This document shows, in pieces, positions 1-6,055 of a stretch of 6,387 nucleotides of DNA. The notes below the pieces were generated by a model that saw only the letters and a program-made list of their open reading frames with translations, was not told the DNA's origin and made no database searches. Source of the DNA: Chloroflexota bacterium (GTDB taxonomy: Bacteria > Chloroflexota > Anaerolineae > Anaerolineales > UBA11657); assembly GCA_003670425.1 (NCBI GenBank), contig QWRL01000036.1, positions 9,102 to 15,488 of the forward strand, in the 5' to 3' direction. The position numbers were made by a program, and so were the translations under genes. Position 1 is the stretch's first letter. Every line of letters starts with the position of its first letter.

Positions 1-385
1 GAAGTTTGGGGTACGCCGCAAGCAGCCGAGGGGGCAGACCGGGGGGGGGTTCGGCGCGCGCCCCCCCCCCGCCGATGGTGCCACGCGCGCGCACAGCCGG
101 GTCACCCACGTGGCTGGCAGACTCCGTGAGGGCAGCTGGCAGGCCGCTGGCTGCGGCCACCTGCGCGTATGTGCAGCACGCGCCAATCATGCCGCCAGTG
201 ATGGCGCGCAGGTCGGCAATGCGCCCGATGTCGATCAGCGCCGACACCTCCGTCTGGCGCAGCTTCAGCAGTGGGATGATGCTGTGGCCGCCAGCCAGCA
301 GCTTGGCACCCGGATGCTGCTTGAGCAGCTTGGCTGCTTCACGCACAGATTCAGCCCGGTAGTATTCAAAGCTAGATGGGTACAT
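1..385 (-). CDS. FAD-binding medium subunit of a CoxM/CutM-type molybdenum hydroxylase (partial, 3' end missing)
   Basis: The start codon is at 385; about 128 residues are present before the window edge, against roughly 270-290 in the family. The subunit binds FAD and takes electrons from the Fe-S subunit of the Mo enzyme. Visible in the sequence are the two FAD-pyrophosphate motifs known from CoxM: AGGHS at residues 31-35 and TIGG at 103-106. Between them lies a typical stretch with LKLRQTEVSALIDIGRI and GDPAVRARGTIGG. An AAGGAG site lies 6 nt before the ATG. The gene follows the large subunit by only 19 nt, so it is the third gene of the operon. Residues 107-120 are odd: where the family has SLAHADPAADLPAA, this reads GGARAEPPPGLPPR, coded by G/C homopolymers. 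The frame stays open and family-like residues (LLAAYPKL) resume afterwards. I read this as bad bases at a contig end rather than a broken gene. Confidence 0.9.
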   Translation of the reverse strand, partial: MYPSSFEYYRAESVREAAKLLKQHPGAKLLAGGHSIIPLLKLRQTEVSALIDIGRIADLRAITGGMIGACCTYAQVAAASGLPAALTESASHVGDPAVRARGTIGGGGARAEPPPGLPPRLLAAYPKL

Positions 386-404
386 GCGATTCTCCTTTTG
401 GCTG

Positions 405-2738
405 CTACTGCAGTGCTTGCCAGATGCGCTCGGGTGTGAGCGGCATGTCCAGATGGTCGATTTGCAGCGCATCCATGACGGCGTTGCAAATGGCCGGGGT
501 TGATGCAATGGTGCCCATCTCGCCGGCACCCTTAACGCCCAGCGGGTTCGATGGCGCTGGCGTGACGGTGCGCCCCATTTCAATCATCGGCATCAGGTTG
601 CTGCGCGGCATGGCGTAATCCATCATCGAGCCGCTGAGCAGCTGGCCGTTGCTGTCATAGCGGGCGCACTCCAGCAGCGCCTGGCCCACGCCATGCACAA
701 TGCCGCCGAGCAGCTGCCCCTCCACGATCATGGGGTTAATTATATTGCCCACATCGTCCACGGCAACGTAGCGCTGGATTTCCACCTCCCCGGTGGCCGG
801 GTCAACTTCCACCTGCGCAATGTGCGCCGAGTTCGGCGCGGTCAGGCCGGTTGGGTCAAAGAATGCCGTCTCTTCCAGGCCGGGTTCCATGCCAGCCGGC
901 AGCTGGTTGGCGGTGAAAGTGCTAAACGCCATTTCAAAGAAAGTCTTGGCTTTGTCAGGCGAGCCCTTGACATAGGCGGTGCCGTTGCTTTGGTCAAACA
1001 CCACATCTTCCTCGGCCGCCTCCAGCTGGTGTGCCGCAATGCGGCGCATCTTCTCGCGCACTTTGGCTGCAGCTTTCACCACAGCCGTGCCGCCCACCGT
1101 GCCGCTGCGGCTGCCAAAGGTGCCCACGCCCTGCTGCACACGCCCGGTATCGCCATGCACCACTTCGATGTCGGACACGGCGATGCCCAGCTCGTCTGCC
1201 GCAATTTGCGCAAAGGTTGTTTCGTGCCCCTGCCCGTGTGAATGCGAGCCGGTAAAGAGCGTCACTTTGCCGGTGGGGTACACGCGCAGCGCAGCGCTTT
1301 CCCACATGCCCAGCGCCGAGCCGATAGATGTAACCACTTTTGAGGGCCCATAGCCACTGATCTCAATTGCGGTGGAGAAGCCAATGCCCACGAGGCGGCC
1401 GGCTTTGCGCGCCTCAGACTGGCGTTCGCGCATGCCTTTCAGGTCTGCCAGCGTCGCTACCTTGTCGCAGATTGCGTGGTAATCGCCGCTGTCGTAATTG
1501 AATGCCACTGGCGTCTGGTACGGGAACTCACTAGCCGGGATGAAATTCTTATGGCGCACTTCCCACGGATCTTTCTTTAAGCGGCGCGCGCCAATGTCGA
1601 TCATGCGCTCAACCAGATACGCAGCCTCCGGCCGGCCGGCGCCGCGGACAGCATCCACCGGCACGGTGTTGGTGAGAGTTCCAAACACATGCCCAAAAAT
1701 ACCCTTCACCTTGTACATTCCGGAGATACATCCAAGATACAAAATGGTGGGAATGAGCGACGCAAAAGTAGAAAGGTACGCGCCCTGATTGGCCCATGTG
1801 GTTACCTGCAGACCGGTAATGGTGCCGTCACGCTTGAATCCCATCTTGGCCACGGTCACATGGTCGCGGCCATGTGAGTCAGTTATGAAGGCTTCGCTGC
1901 GCGTGCACACCCACTTTACCGGCCGGTTGATTTTGCGTGACACCCACGGCACAATCACTTCTTCCGGGTAATGGAAGATTTTGCTGCCAAACCCGCCGCC
2001 CACATCGGGCGCAATGACACGCAGTTTGTGTTCCGGAATTTTCAGCGTGAAGGCGCTGAGCAGTACGCGGATGGGATGCGGGTTCTGGCTGGTGGTCCAG
2101 ATTGTCATCTGGTCGTCCGGCGCATTCCACTGTGCCACGCAAGCGCGCGGCTCAATGGCGTTGGGGACAAGGCGCGTGTTGATCAGTTCTTGCTCCACCA
2201 CAATGTGGGCCTCGGCCAGTCCGTCCGCGCAGGCCTGCTTGTCACCAAGTTCCCACTCGTAGCTGATGTTGTTGGCAATTGCCGGGTGCACCAGTGGCGC
2301 GCCGGGCTCGGCTGCCTTGCGGGCATCTGTTACTAATGGCAGCGTCTCGTACTCCACCTCAATCAGATCCAGCGCGTCGCGCGCAATGTAGCTTGATTCC
2401 GCCACCACGGCTGCCACGCCGTCGCCTACATGCCGCACGCGGTCCGGCGTCAGTGCATGGCGGTCCGGTGTCTTCTGGTTGGGCACGGACCAGCCCACGG
2501 GAAGTGTTCCGCAGCCGCCTTCAATCAGGTCTTTGCCAGTGAACACGCCCAGCACACCGGGCAGTGCCAGCGCGCGCGTGGCGTCGATGCGTTTAATAAT
2601 GGCATGCGCATGCGGGCTGCGCTTTACAGCCAGATGCGTCATGCCCGGCAGCTGCAGGTTGGCTGTATATGTTCCCTGGCCGCGCAGGAAGCGCGGGTCT
2701 TCAACACGTTTGACGGATGTACCGACTGTCTTTGCCAT
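405..2738 (-). CDS. Molybdopterin-binding large subunit, form II CoxL-like aerobic CO dehydrogenase / xanthine dehydrogenase family
   Basis: The 777-residue length is normal for the family. This catalytic subunit binds molybdopterin cytosine dinucleotide and hydroxylates its substrate using water. Seen in the sequence: an N-terminal RVEDPRFLRGQGTY segment (11-24) typical of the first domain, the Moco-binding GGGFGSK motif (247-253), the active-site loop AVRGAGR (363-369), HGQGHETTFAQIAADELG (501-518), GTFGSRSGTVGG (539-550), and GAGE (737-740), whose E740 matches the catalytic glutamate. True (form I) CO dehydrogenases carry AYxCSFR with an S-selanyl cysteine. Here that position is Gly366, and the loop resembles AYRGAGR of form II enzymes, with Val for Tyr. 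CO oxidation is therefore doubtful and the substrate unknown; an aldehyde or N-heterocycle is equally possible. AAGGAG lies 6 nt before the ATG. The gap from the small-subunit stop is 10 nt, implying tight co-expression. Confidence 0.95.
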   Translation of the reverse strand: MAKTVGTSVKRVEDPRFLRGQGTYTANLQLPGMTHLAVKRSPHAHAIIKRIDATRALALPGVLGVFTGKDLIEGGCGTLPVGWSVPNQKTPDRHALTPDRVRHVGDGVAAVVAESSYIARDALDLIEVEYETLPLVTDARKAAEPGAPLVHPAIANNISYEWELGDKQACADGLAEAHIVVEQELINTRLVPNAIEPRACVAQWNAPDDQMTIWTTSQNPHPIRVLLSAFTLKIPEHKLRVIAPDVGGGFGSKIFHYPEEVIVPWVSRKINRPVKWVCTRSEAFITDSHGRDHVTVAKMGFKRDGTITGLQVTTWANQGAYLSTFASLIPTILYLGCISGMYKVKGIFGHVFGTLTNTVPVDAVRGAGRPEAAYLVERMIDIGARRLKKDPWEVRHKNFIPASEFPYQTPVAFNYDSGDYHAICDKVATLADLKGMRERQSEARKAGRLVGIGFSTAIEISGYGPSKVVTSIGSALGMWESAALRVYPTGKVTLFTGSHSHGQGHETTFAQIAADELGIAVSDIEVVHGDTGRVQQGVGTFGSRSGTVGGTAVVKAAAKVREKMRRIAAHQLEAAEEDVVFDQSNGTAYVKGSPDKAKTFFEMAFSTFTANQLPAGMEPGLEETAFFDPTGLTAPNSAHIAQVEVDPATGEVEIQRYVAVDDVGNIINPMIVEGQLLGGIVHGVGQALLECARYDSNGQLLSGSMMDYAMPRSNLMPMIEMGRTVTPAPSNPLGVKGAGEMGTIASTPAICNAVMDALQIDHLDMPLTPERIWQALQ

Positions 2739-2748
2739 TTCGTGCTCC

Positions 2749-3216
2749 TTACGCCATCTTAAGGGCGGCGTTTTGCACCGCCTTCACAATGTTCTGGTAA
2801 CCGGTGCAGCGGCACATGTTGCCTTCCAGCCCCTGCCGGATTTGCGCTTCACTGGGCTTGTGATTGCGGCGCAGCAGCGCATCTGCCGCCATAATCATGC
2901 CCGGCGTGCAGTAGCCGCACTGCAGGCCGTGCTCCTCGCGGAAGGCTTCCTGCAGCGGATGCAGGCTGCCGTTGGCGGCCATGCCCTCAATAGTTTTGAT
3001 GCTGGCGCCATCGGCTTGCACGGCCAGCACAGTGCAGGCTTTGACGGCCTCGCCGTCCATGTGTACGGTGCAGCTGCCGCATTGGCTGGTGTCGCAGCCG
3101 ATGTTGGTGCCCGTCAGGCCGAGTATGTCGCGCAGGTAGTGCACCAGCAGCAGGCGCGGTTCCACCACGCTGCAGTGCGCTTTGCCGTTTACGGTGAGGC
3201 TAATGGTATGGGTCAT
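2749..3216 (-). CDS. [2Fe-2S] small subunit of a CoxS/CutS-type molybdenum hydroxylase
   Basis: This 155-residue protein carries electrons from the molybdenum site to FAD through two [2Fe-2S] clusters. All eight expected cysteines are present. C41, C46, C49 and C61 form the N-terminal plant-ferredoxin-type cluster (GCDTSQCGSC at 40-49). C100, C103, C135 and C137 form the C-terminal helical-domain cluster (QCGYC at 99-103, CRCTGY at 135-140). Length and motif spacing are normal and nothing is missing. The start at 3216 is supported by AAGGAG 7 nt upstream on the minus strand. It is the first gene of the operon, followed after 10 nt by the large subunit and then by the FAD subunit. This S-L-M order is the one known for form II cox clusters; form I clusters are M-S-L. 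A leader of about 250 nt with an internal terminator precedes it. Confidence 0.95.
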   Translation of the reverse strand: MTHTISLTVNGKAHCSVVEPRLLLVHYLRDILGLTGTNIGCDTSQCGSCTVHMDGEAVKACTVLAVQADGASIKTIEGMAANGSLHPLQEAFREEHGLQCGYCTPGMIMAADALLRRNHKPSEAQIRQGLEGNMCRCTGYQNIVKAVQNAALKMA

Positions 3217-3278
3217 TGAATGCTCCTTTTGTTGGCTGCGGCGATTGCGGTTAATAAGCGGACAAACTGGTCACAAAT

Positions 3279-3315
3279 AAAAAAGCCCCGCTGCGCATTG
3301 TTGCGCAAACGGGGC
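3279..3315 (-). terminator. Intrinsic terminator inside the leader of the molybdenum hydroxylase operon
   Basis: Read on the minus strand, GCCCCG (3315-3310) pairs with CGGGGC (3290-3285). An inner stem TGCGC/GCGCA pairs 3306-3302 with 3297-3293 around a 4-nt loop, with a small internal loop between the two stems. Six T residues follow at once (3284-3279). This is a classic Rho-independent terminator and works only in the minus direction; on the plus strand the A run comes first. No minus-strand protein gene lies between the promoter at 3474-3502 and this hairpin. The terminator must therefore either end a small RNA of about 190 nt or act as an attenuator for the gene starting at 3216, 63 nt further on. 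Confidence 0.85.
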
Positions 3316-3467
3316 GATGGGAAGGGCACATGGCGGCGCGCTCGGAGCCTGCCCGTGTGTGCGGGCAGAGCGAAGTGGGCGCGGGAGTGGCAAGCGGATG
3401 GTTCAAATGCGGATTGTTGCCAAAAGTTAGATTACCGGTTGCTTTTCATTGACGGTGACTTGTTTCG
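3279..3467 (-). ncRNA. Predicted structured leader RNA or small RNA between promoter and terminator
   Basis: The predicted transcript runs from near 3467 to the T run at 3279, about 189 nt. It contains a strong two-part hairpin: CGCTC/GAGCG (plus-strand 3339-3343 with 3368-3372) closing TGCCCG/CGGGCA (3350-3355 with 3362-3367) around a 6-nt loop, with a 6-nt bulge on one side. Further upstream TGGCAA (3388-3393) can pair with TTGCCA (3417-3422). I do not recognise a known riboswitch or 6S RNA, and I see no leader peptide with a good ribosome site (one ATG at 3451 gives only five codons). The 5' side CCCGC of the strong hairpin could alternatively pair with GCGGG of the terminator, which would suit an attenuator. 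The transcript limits are inferred. Confidence 0.45.
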
Positions 3468-3473
3468 AAGCAA

Positions 3474-3502
3474 ATATTACACCCCTGCTAAAAAACTGTC
3501 AA
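3474..3502 (-). promoter_or_regulatory. Sigma-70 promoter of the molybdenum hydroxylase operon or of a leader RNA
   Basis: On the minus strand a perfect -35 box TTGACA (3502-3497) is separated by exactly 17 bp from TAATAT (3479-3474), one mismatch from the -10 consensus. Transcription should begin near 3467, giving a leader of about 250 nt before the small-subunit start at 3216. Two direct copies of ATTCAG (plus strand, 3513-3518 and 3531-3536, 18 bp apart) lie just upstream and could be an activator site, though this is only a guess. With so good a core promoter, control may act after initiation, at the downstream terminator. Confidence 0.8.
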
Positions 3503-3587
3503 GTTCGGCAATATTCAGCGCGTAAGTAGCATTCAGTTCACAACGGTAGGCTGGCAAGTAGCGGCGGCTCCAACGCTCAGCTGATTC

Positions 3588-3596
3588 TGCTAAAAT
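3588..3596 (+). promoter_or_regulatory. Extended -10 promoter of the DUF2062 gene
   Basis: TGCTAAAAT fits the extended -10 pattern (TGn followed by a TATAAT-like hexamer, here TAAAAT at 3591-3596). I see no good -35 box, which extended -10 promoters can do without. Transcription would start about 7 nt downstream, near 3603-3604, almost at the ATG at 3605. No Shine-Dalgarno sequence is visible before that ATG, so the mRNA may be leaderless. Confidence 0.45.
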
Positions 3597-3604
3597 TTGA
3601 TGGT

Positions 3605-4087
3605 ATGCGCCAATTCTTTCACACGCGCATCCGCAATGCGCTGCTGCAGCAACTGCAAGCTGGCATTACGCCGCACCGACTTGCCACGAGTTTTGCGGTC
3701 GGCGCGCTCGTGGGCACATTTCCCGTGCTTGCCTCCACCACACTGCTCAGCCTTGCGTGTGGCTTTGTTTTCCGCCTCAATCATGTAGCTGTGCAGGTTG
3801 CGAAGGAACTTACATACCCACTGCAACTGCTGCTGCTCATTCCGCTGCTGACTTTGGGCGGCAAACTGCTTGGGGCACCAGTGCCGGCGTCATTGGCCGC
3901 GCTGCAGGTGCAGTTTAATGGCGGCGCATGGGCAACGCTGCAGATTTTTGCGCGCGCAACCGGCGGCGCAATTGTGCTTTGGCTGCTGGCCGGCATTCCG
4001 TTGATGCTGCTGCTTGCCATGGCCCTGCGGCCGGTGCTGGCGCGCTTCAGCGCACAGCCGGGCATTGCGCCAGCTGTGCCAGAATAA
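3605..4087 (+). CDS. DUF2062 family small integral membrane protein
   Basis: This 160-residue protein matches the DUF2062 pattern: a short basic N-terminus, then TPHRLATSFAVGALVGTFPVL (22-42), a conserved first hydrophobic segment rich in Gly/Ala with a Pro. The hydrophobic segments are roughly 25-45, 70-90 and 118-142, suggesting three membrane spans in the inner membrane. The family's biochemical role is not established; members are often stand-alone or fused to glycosyltransferases. The C-terminus ends in a short Pro/Ala tail. No alternative in-frame start lies close upstream, and the N-terminal length before the TPHRLA motif looks normal. No ribosome site is visible; the promoter position suggests a leaderless mRNA. 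The next gene starts 61 nt after the stop and may be read from the same transcript, but nothing ties the two functions together. Confidence 0.85.
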   Translation: MRQFFHTRIRNALLQQLQAGITPHRLATSFAVGALVGTFPVLASTTLLSLACGFVFRLNHVAVQVAKELTYPLQLLLLIPLLTLGGKLLGAPVPASLAALQVQFNGGAWATLQIFARATGGAIVLWLLAGIPLMLLLAMALRPVLARFSAQPGIAPAVPE

Positions 4088-4148
4088 TTTTTTGGCGCAG
4101 CCAGTTGCCGCTGCCACGCCCACAACGAAAGCACAGCTAATTACCGCC

Positions 4149-4982
4149 ATGATTCACCACAGCATTTTGGACTGGGACGACGCCTATGCCAACACATCCA
4201 ACATTCCCGGCGGCGAGCGCTATCCGAAGCTGTGGTCAGAGGCGGCGCATAGCTTTCGCGCAGACATGCTGGCCAAGGGCTGTGCCCGCATCGATGTACC
4301 GTATGGCCCGCAAGTGCGCCACAAGCTGGATCTGTTTCAACCGGCTGGTACAGCTGCCGGTTTGGTGGTGTTTGTGCATGGCGGCTATTGGATGGAATCT
4401 GACAAATCTTTTTATTCAATGCTGGCGGCGGGTCCCTTGGCGCGCGGTTGGGCGGTGGCGATGCCCTCCTATAGCCTTTGCCCGGATGTAAGCATTACGG
4501 AAATCACGCGCGAAGTGGGTGTAGCAATCACCTGCGCTGCGGAACTGGTGGCCGGGCCGCTGTGCCTCACTGGCCACTCTGCAGGCGGCCACTTGGCAGC
4601 GCGCATGGTCACCAGCACCAGCCCGCTGCCGGAAGCAGTGCGGGCGCGCATCCGGCACACGCTCTCTATTTCTGGCGTGCATGACTTGCGCCCGCTGCTG
4701 CGCACAGCCATGAACGCAACCCTCAAGTTAGATGAAGCCGAGGCGCAGCGCGAGAGCCCGGCGCTGCTGCGACCGCTGCCGGGCGTGCGGCTCACGTGTT
4801 GGGTGGGGGCTGCCGAGCGCGCAGAGTTCATCCGCCAAAATGCGCTGCTGGCAAATGTGTGGACCGGCCTCGGCGCGCAAACCGCGTGCGTCCAAGAGCC
4901 GGACCGCCACCACTTTAATGTAATTGACGGGCTGCGCGAAGCTTACAGCGCACTGACCACGGCGTTGGTGGGGGAATCATGA
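4149..4982 (+). CDS. Alpha/beta hydrolase, kynurenine formamidase (arylformamidase)-like
   Basis: The protein has 277 residues from the ATG at 4149. It shows the esterase/formamidase pattern: HGGYW (77-81) for the oxyanion hole, GHSAGGH (142-148) with nucleophile S144, and a C-terminal HHFNVIDG (254-261) supplying the catalytic histidine, probably H255. No signal peptide is seen, so it is cytoplasmic. Relatives hydrolyse N-formylkynurenine to kynurenine and formate, but many are esterases or amidases of unknown substrate. Near the usual acid-residue site (family VGADE..EFIRQ, from memory) this reads VGAAERAEFIRQ (219-230), with Ala where Asp is often found; E223 may serve instead. I chose 4149 because the longer frame from 4014 overlaps the preceding gene and adds residues unlike the family. 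The ribosome site is weak. The stop TGA overlaps the next ATG (ATGA), implying coupled translation with the aldolase. Confidence 0.85.
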   Translation: MIHHSILDWDDAYANTSNIPGGERYPKLWSEAAHSFRADMLAKGCARIDVPYGPQVRHKLDLFQPAGTAAGLVVFVHGGYWMESDKSFYSMLAAGPLARGWAVAMPSYSLCPDVSITEITREVGVAITCAAELVAGPLCLTGHSAGGHLAARMVTSTSPLPEAVRARIRHTLSISGVHDLRPLLRTAMNATLKLDEAEAQRESPALLRPLPGVRLTCWVGAAERAEFIRQNALLANVWTGLGAQTACVQEPDRHHFNVIDGLREAYSALTTALVGES

Positions 4983-5881
4983 AACTCGGCGGCGTGTTTA
5001 CGGTTCTCCAAACTCCCCTGACGGACAACGATCAGATTGATGAAGAAATATTTGAACGGGAAGTTGAGTGGCTGATCACATGTGGTGTTGATGGAGTGGT
5101 GCTGGCAATGGTCTCGGAAGTTTTGCGCTTCAGCGCCGAAGAGCGCCGCGCCCAGTGGCAGGTTGTTGTCAGGCTGCTGCGCGGCCGCATTCCGCTGGTT
5201 GCAAGCGTTGGAGCTGAAAGCACTGCCATCGCAACCATGCTTTCGCGGTGGGCATTGAATGACGGTGTTGCTGCATTGATGGCTACTCCCCCGGCCGCGC
5301 TTGCGTACCTCCCCGGCGAGATTTCCAGCTACTATGTTGCGATCATCGAGAGTGTTTCATGTCCGGTGCTTGTGCAAGATGCCAGCAATTACCTGGGCCA
5401 ACCGCTTGATGTCTCGCTGTATGTTGATCTCATTGATGCCTATGGTCAAGAGCGGGTCCAGTTCAAGCCGGAAGCGAAACCGGTGAAAGCGCGCCTTGAA
5501 GCACTTAAAAGTAAAAGCGGTGGCCGTGCCCGCGTCTTTGAGGGTCAGGGTGGCGCAGATCTGATGGACACCTTTCCAATTGGCATTGTAGGTACCATGC
5601 CCGGTGCAGAAATTCCGTGGGCAGTAGTTGCGCTTTGGAAAGCGCTGACAGAGTCCAACTGGAAACGCGCCCGGGCCATCCATGCGCCGCTACTCAAATT
5701 GGTTTCACTGCAAACAACACTGGATGCATACATTGCAGTGGAGAAATACCTGCTTGTAAAGCAGGGAATATTTAACTCAACCCGCCAGCGCGGCCCGGTC
5801 GGGTTTGTTTTGAGCGCGGAGACGCAGGCACAGATTGATGTTGGTTTCGAGGAGCTTAGAGCGGCGGTGGATAGGGGTTAG
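4979..5881 (+). CDS. DapA/NanA-superfamily aldolase or lyase of unknown substrate
   Basis: At 300 residues this is a normal single (beta/alpha)8 barrel of the dihydrodipicolinate synthase / N-acetylneuraminate lyase superfamily, which forms a Schiff base with a keto acid, usually pyruvate. The expected Schiff-base lysine is K163 in QFKPEAK (161-167). A tyrosine in SNYLG (136-140, Y138) lies near the position of the catalytic Tyr133 of E. coli DapA. The Thr44-Thr45 pair of the GTTGE motif, needed by true dihydrodipicolinate synthases, is replaced by AMVSE (43-47). The substrate-carboxylate Arg of the YNxPxR region is also not evident. A conserved-looking GIVGTMPGAE (202-211) follows the barrel core. 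It is therefore unlikely to serve lysine synthesis; a catabolic aldolase or dehydratase is a better guess. The start overlaps the hydrolase stop by 4 bp, with a G-rich stretch (4970-4974) as a possible ribosome site. Confidence 0.85.
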   Translation: MKLGGVFTVLQTPLTDNDQIDEEIFEREVEWLITCGVDGVVLAMVSEVLRFSAEERRAQWQVVVRLLRGRIPLVASVGAESTAIATMLSRWALNDGVAALMATPPAALAYLPGEISSYYVAIIESVSCPVLVQDASNYLGQPLDVSLYVDLIDAYGQERVQFKPEAKPVKARLEALKSKSGGRARVFEGQGGADLMDTFPIGIVGTMPGAEIPWAVVALWKALTESNWKRARAIHAPLLKLVSLQTTLDAYIAVEKYLLVKQGIFNSTRQRGPVGFVLSAETQAQIDVGFEELRAAVDRG

Positions 5882-6014
5882 GGGGAGCTTGGGTTTTGAT
5901 GCGGTTGGCAGGCTATAAAATGCCGTCTGAGGGTTGAAAATATTTCCGCATATTTAAAAATTCCACAGGTACTTCCAGCGCGGTAATCTGTGTGCCTAAG
6001 TAAGCGATAACAAG

Positions 6015-6043
6015 CGCAGCTGGCTGCTGCGGAAGCGGTTTTT
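6015..6043 (+). terminator. Weak terminator-like hairpin downstream of the aldolase gene
   Basis: CGCAGC (6015-6020) pairs perfectly with GCTGCG (6026-6031) around the 5-nt loop TGGCT. A run of five T follows at 6039-6043, but 7 nt separate stem and T run, so this is not a classic intrinsic terminator. It lies about 135 bp after the aldolase stop and could end the plus-strand transcript. The alternative is a chance hairpin. Confidence 0.3.
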
Positions 6044-6055
6044 GGGGCAATCCCT

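Larger units (their letters stand above)
3217..3604. other. Divergent intergenic region, 388 bp
   Basis: This stretch separates the leftward Mo-hydroxylase operon from the rightward DUF2062 gene. It holds no convincing protein gene. It carries the leftward promoter (3474-3502), hairpins and a terminator (3279-3372), and an extended -10 element for the rightward gene (3588-3596). An open frame of 101 codons on the plus strand (3220-3525) runs straight through the terminator and has low-complexity basic content with no family resemblance, so I do not call it a gene. Confidence 0.8.

Noticed and set aside
1..75. Frameshift in the FAD subunit at the homopolymers
   Set aside because: Codon-by-codon reading from the ATG at 385 stays open and regains family-like residues in the same frame, so no net indel is needed; substitution-type errors explain it better.
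693..1241. 182-codon plus-strand open frame opposite the large subunit
   Set aside because: It is antisense to a clearly real gene with intact motifs; long shadow frames are expected opposite GC-rich coding DNA.
3398..3410. GGTTCAAAT-like tRNA T-loop sequence
   Set aside because: No acceptor, D-arm or anticodon stem could be fitted around it.
3220..3525. 101-codon plus-strand open frame in the divergent region
   Set aside because: It has no visible ribosome site, crosses the leftward terminator and promoter, and its translation resembles no family.
4014..4148. Longer N-terminus for the hydrolase starting at 4014
   Set aside because: It would overlap the DUF2062 gene by 74 bp and adds a Cys/Arg-rich stretch not seen in the family; the ATG at 4149 fits the DDAYANxxxIPGG start of relatives.
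5920..5930. ATGCCGTCTGA, 11 of 12 bases of the Neisseria DNA uptake sequence
   Set aside because: It is a single copy lacking the last A, with no inverted partner; Neisseria genomes carry about one per kb, and no other copy was seen here.
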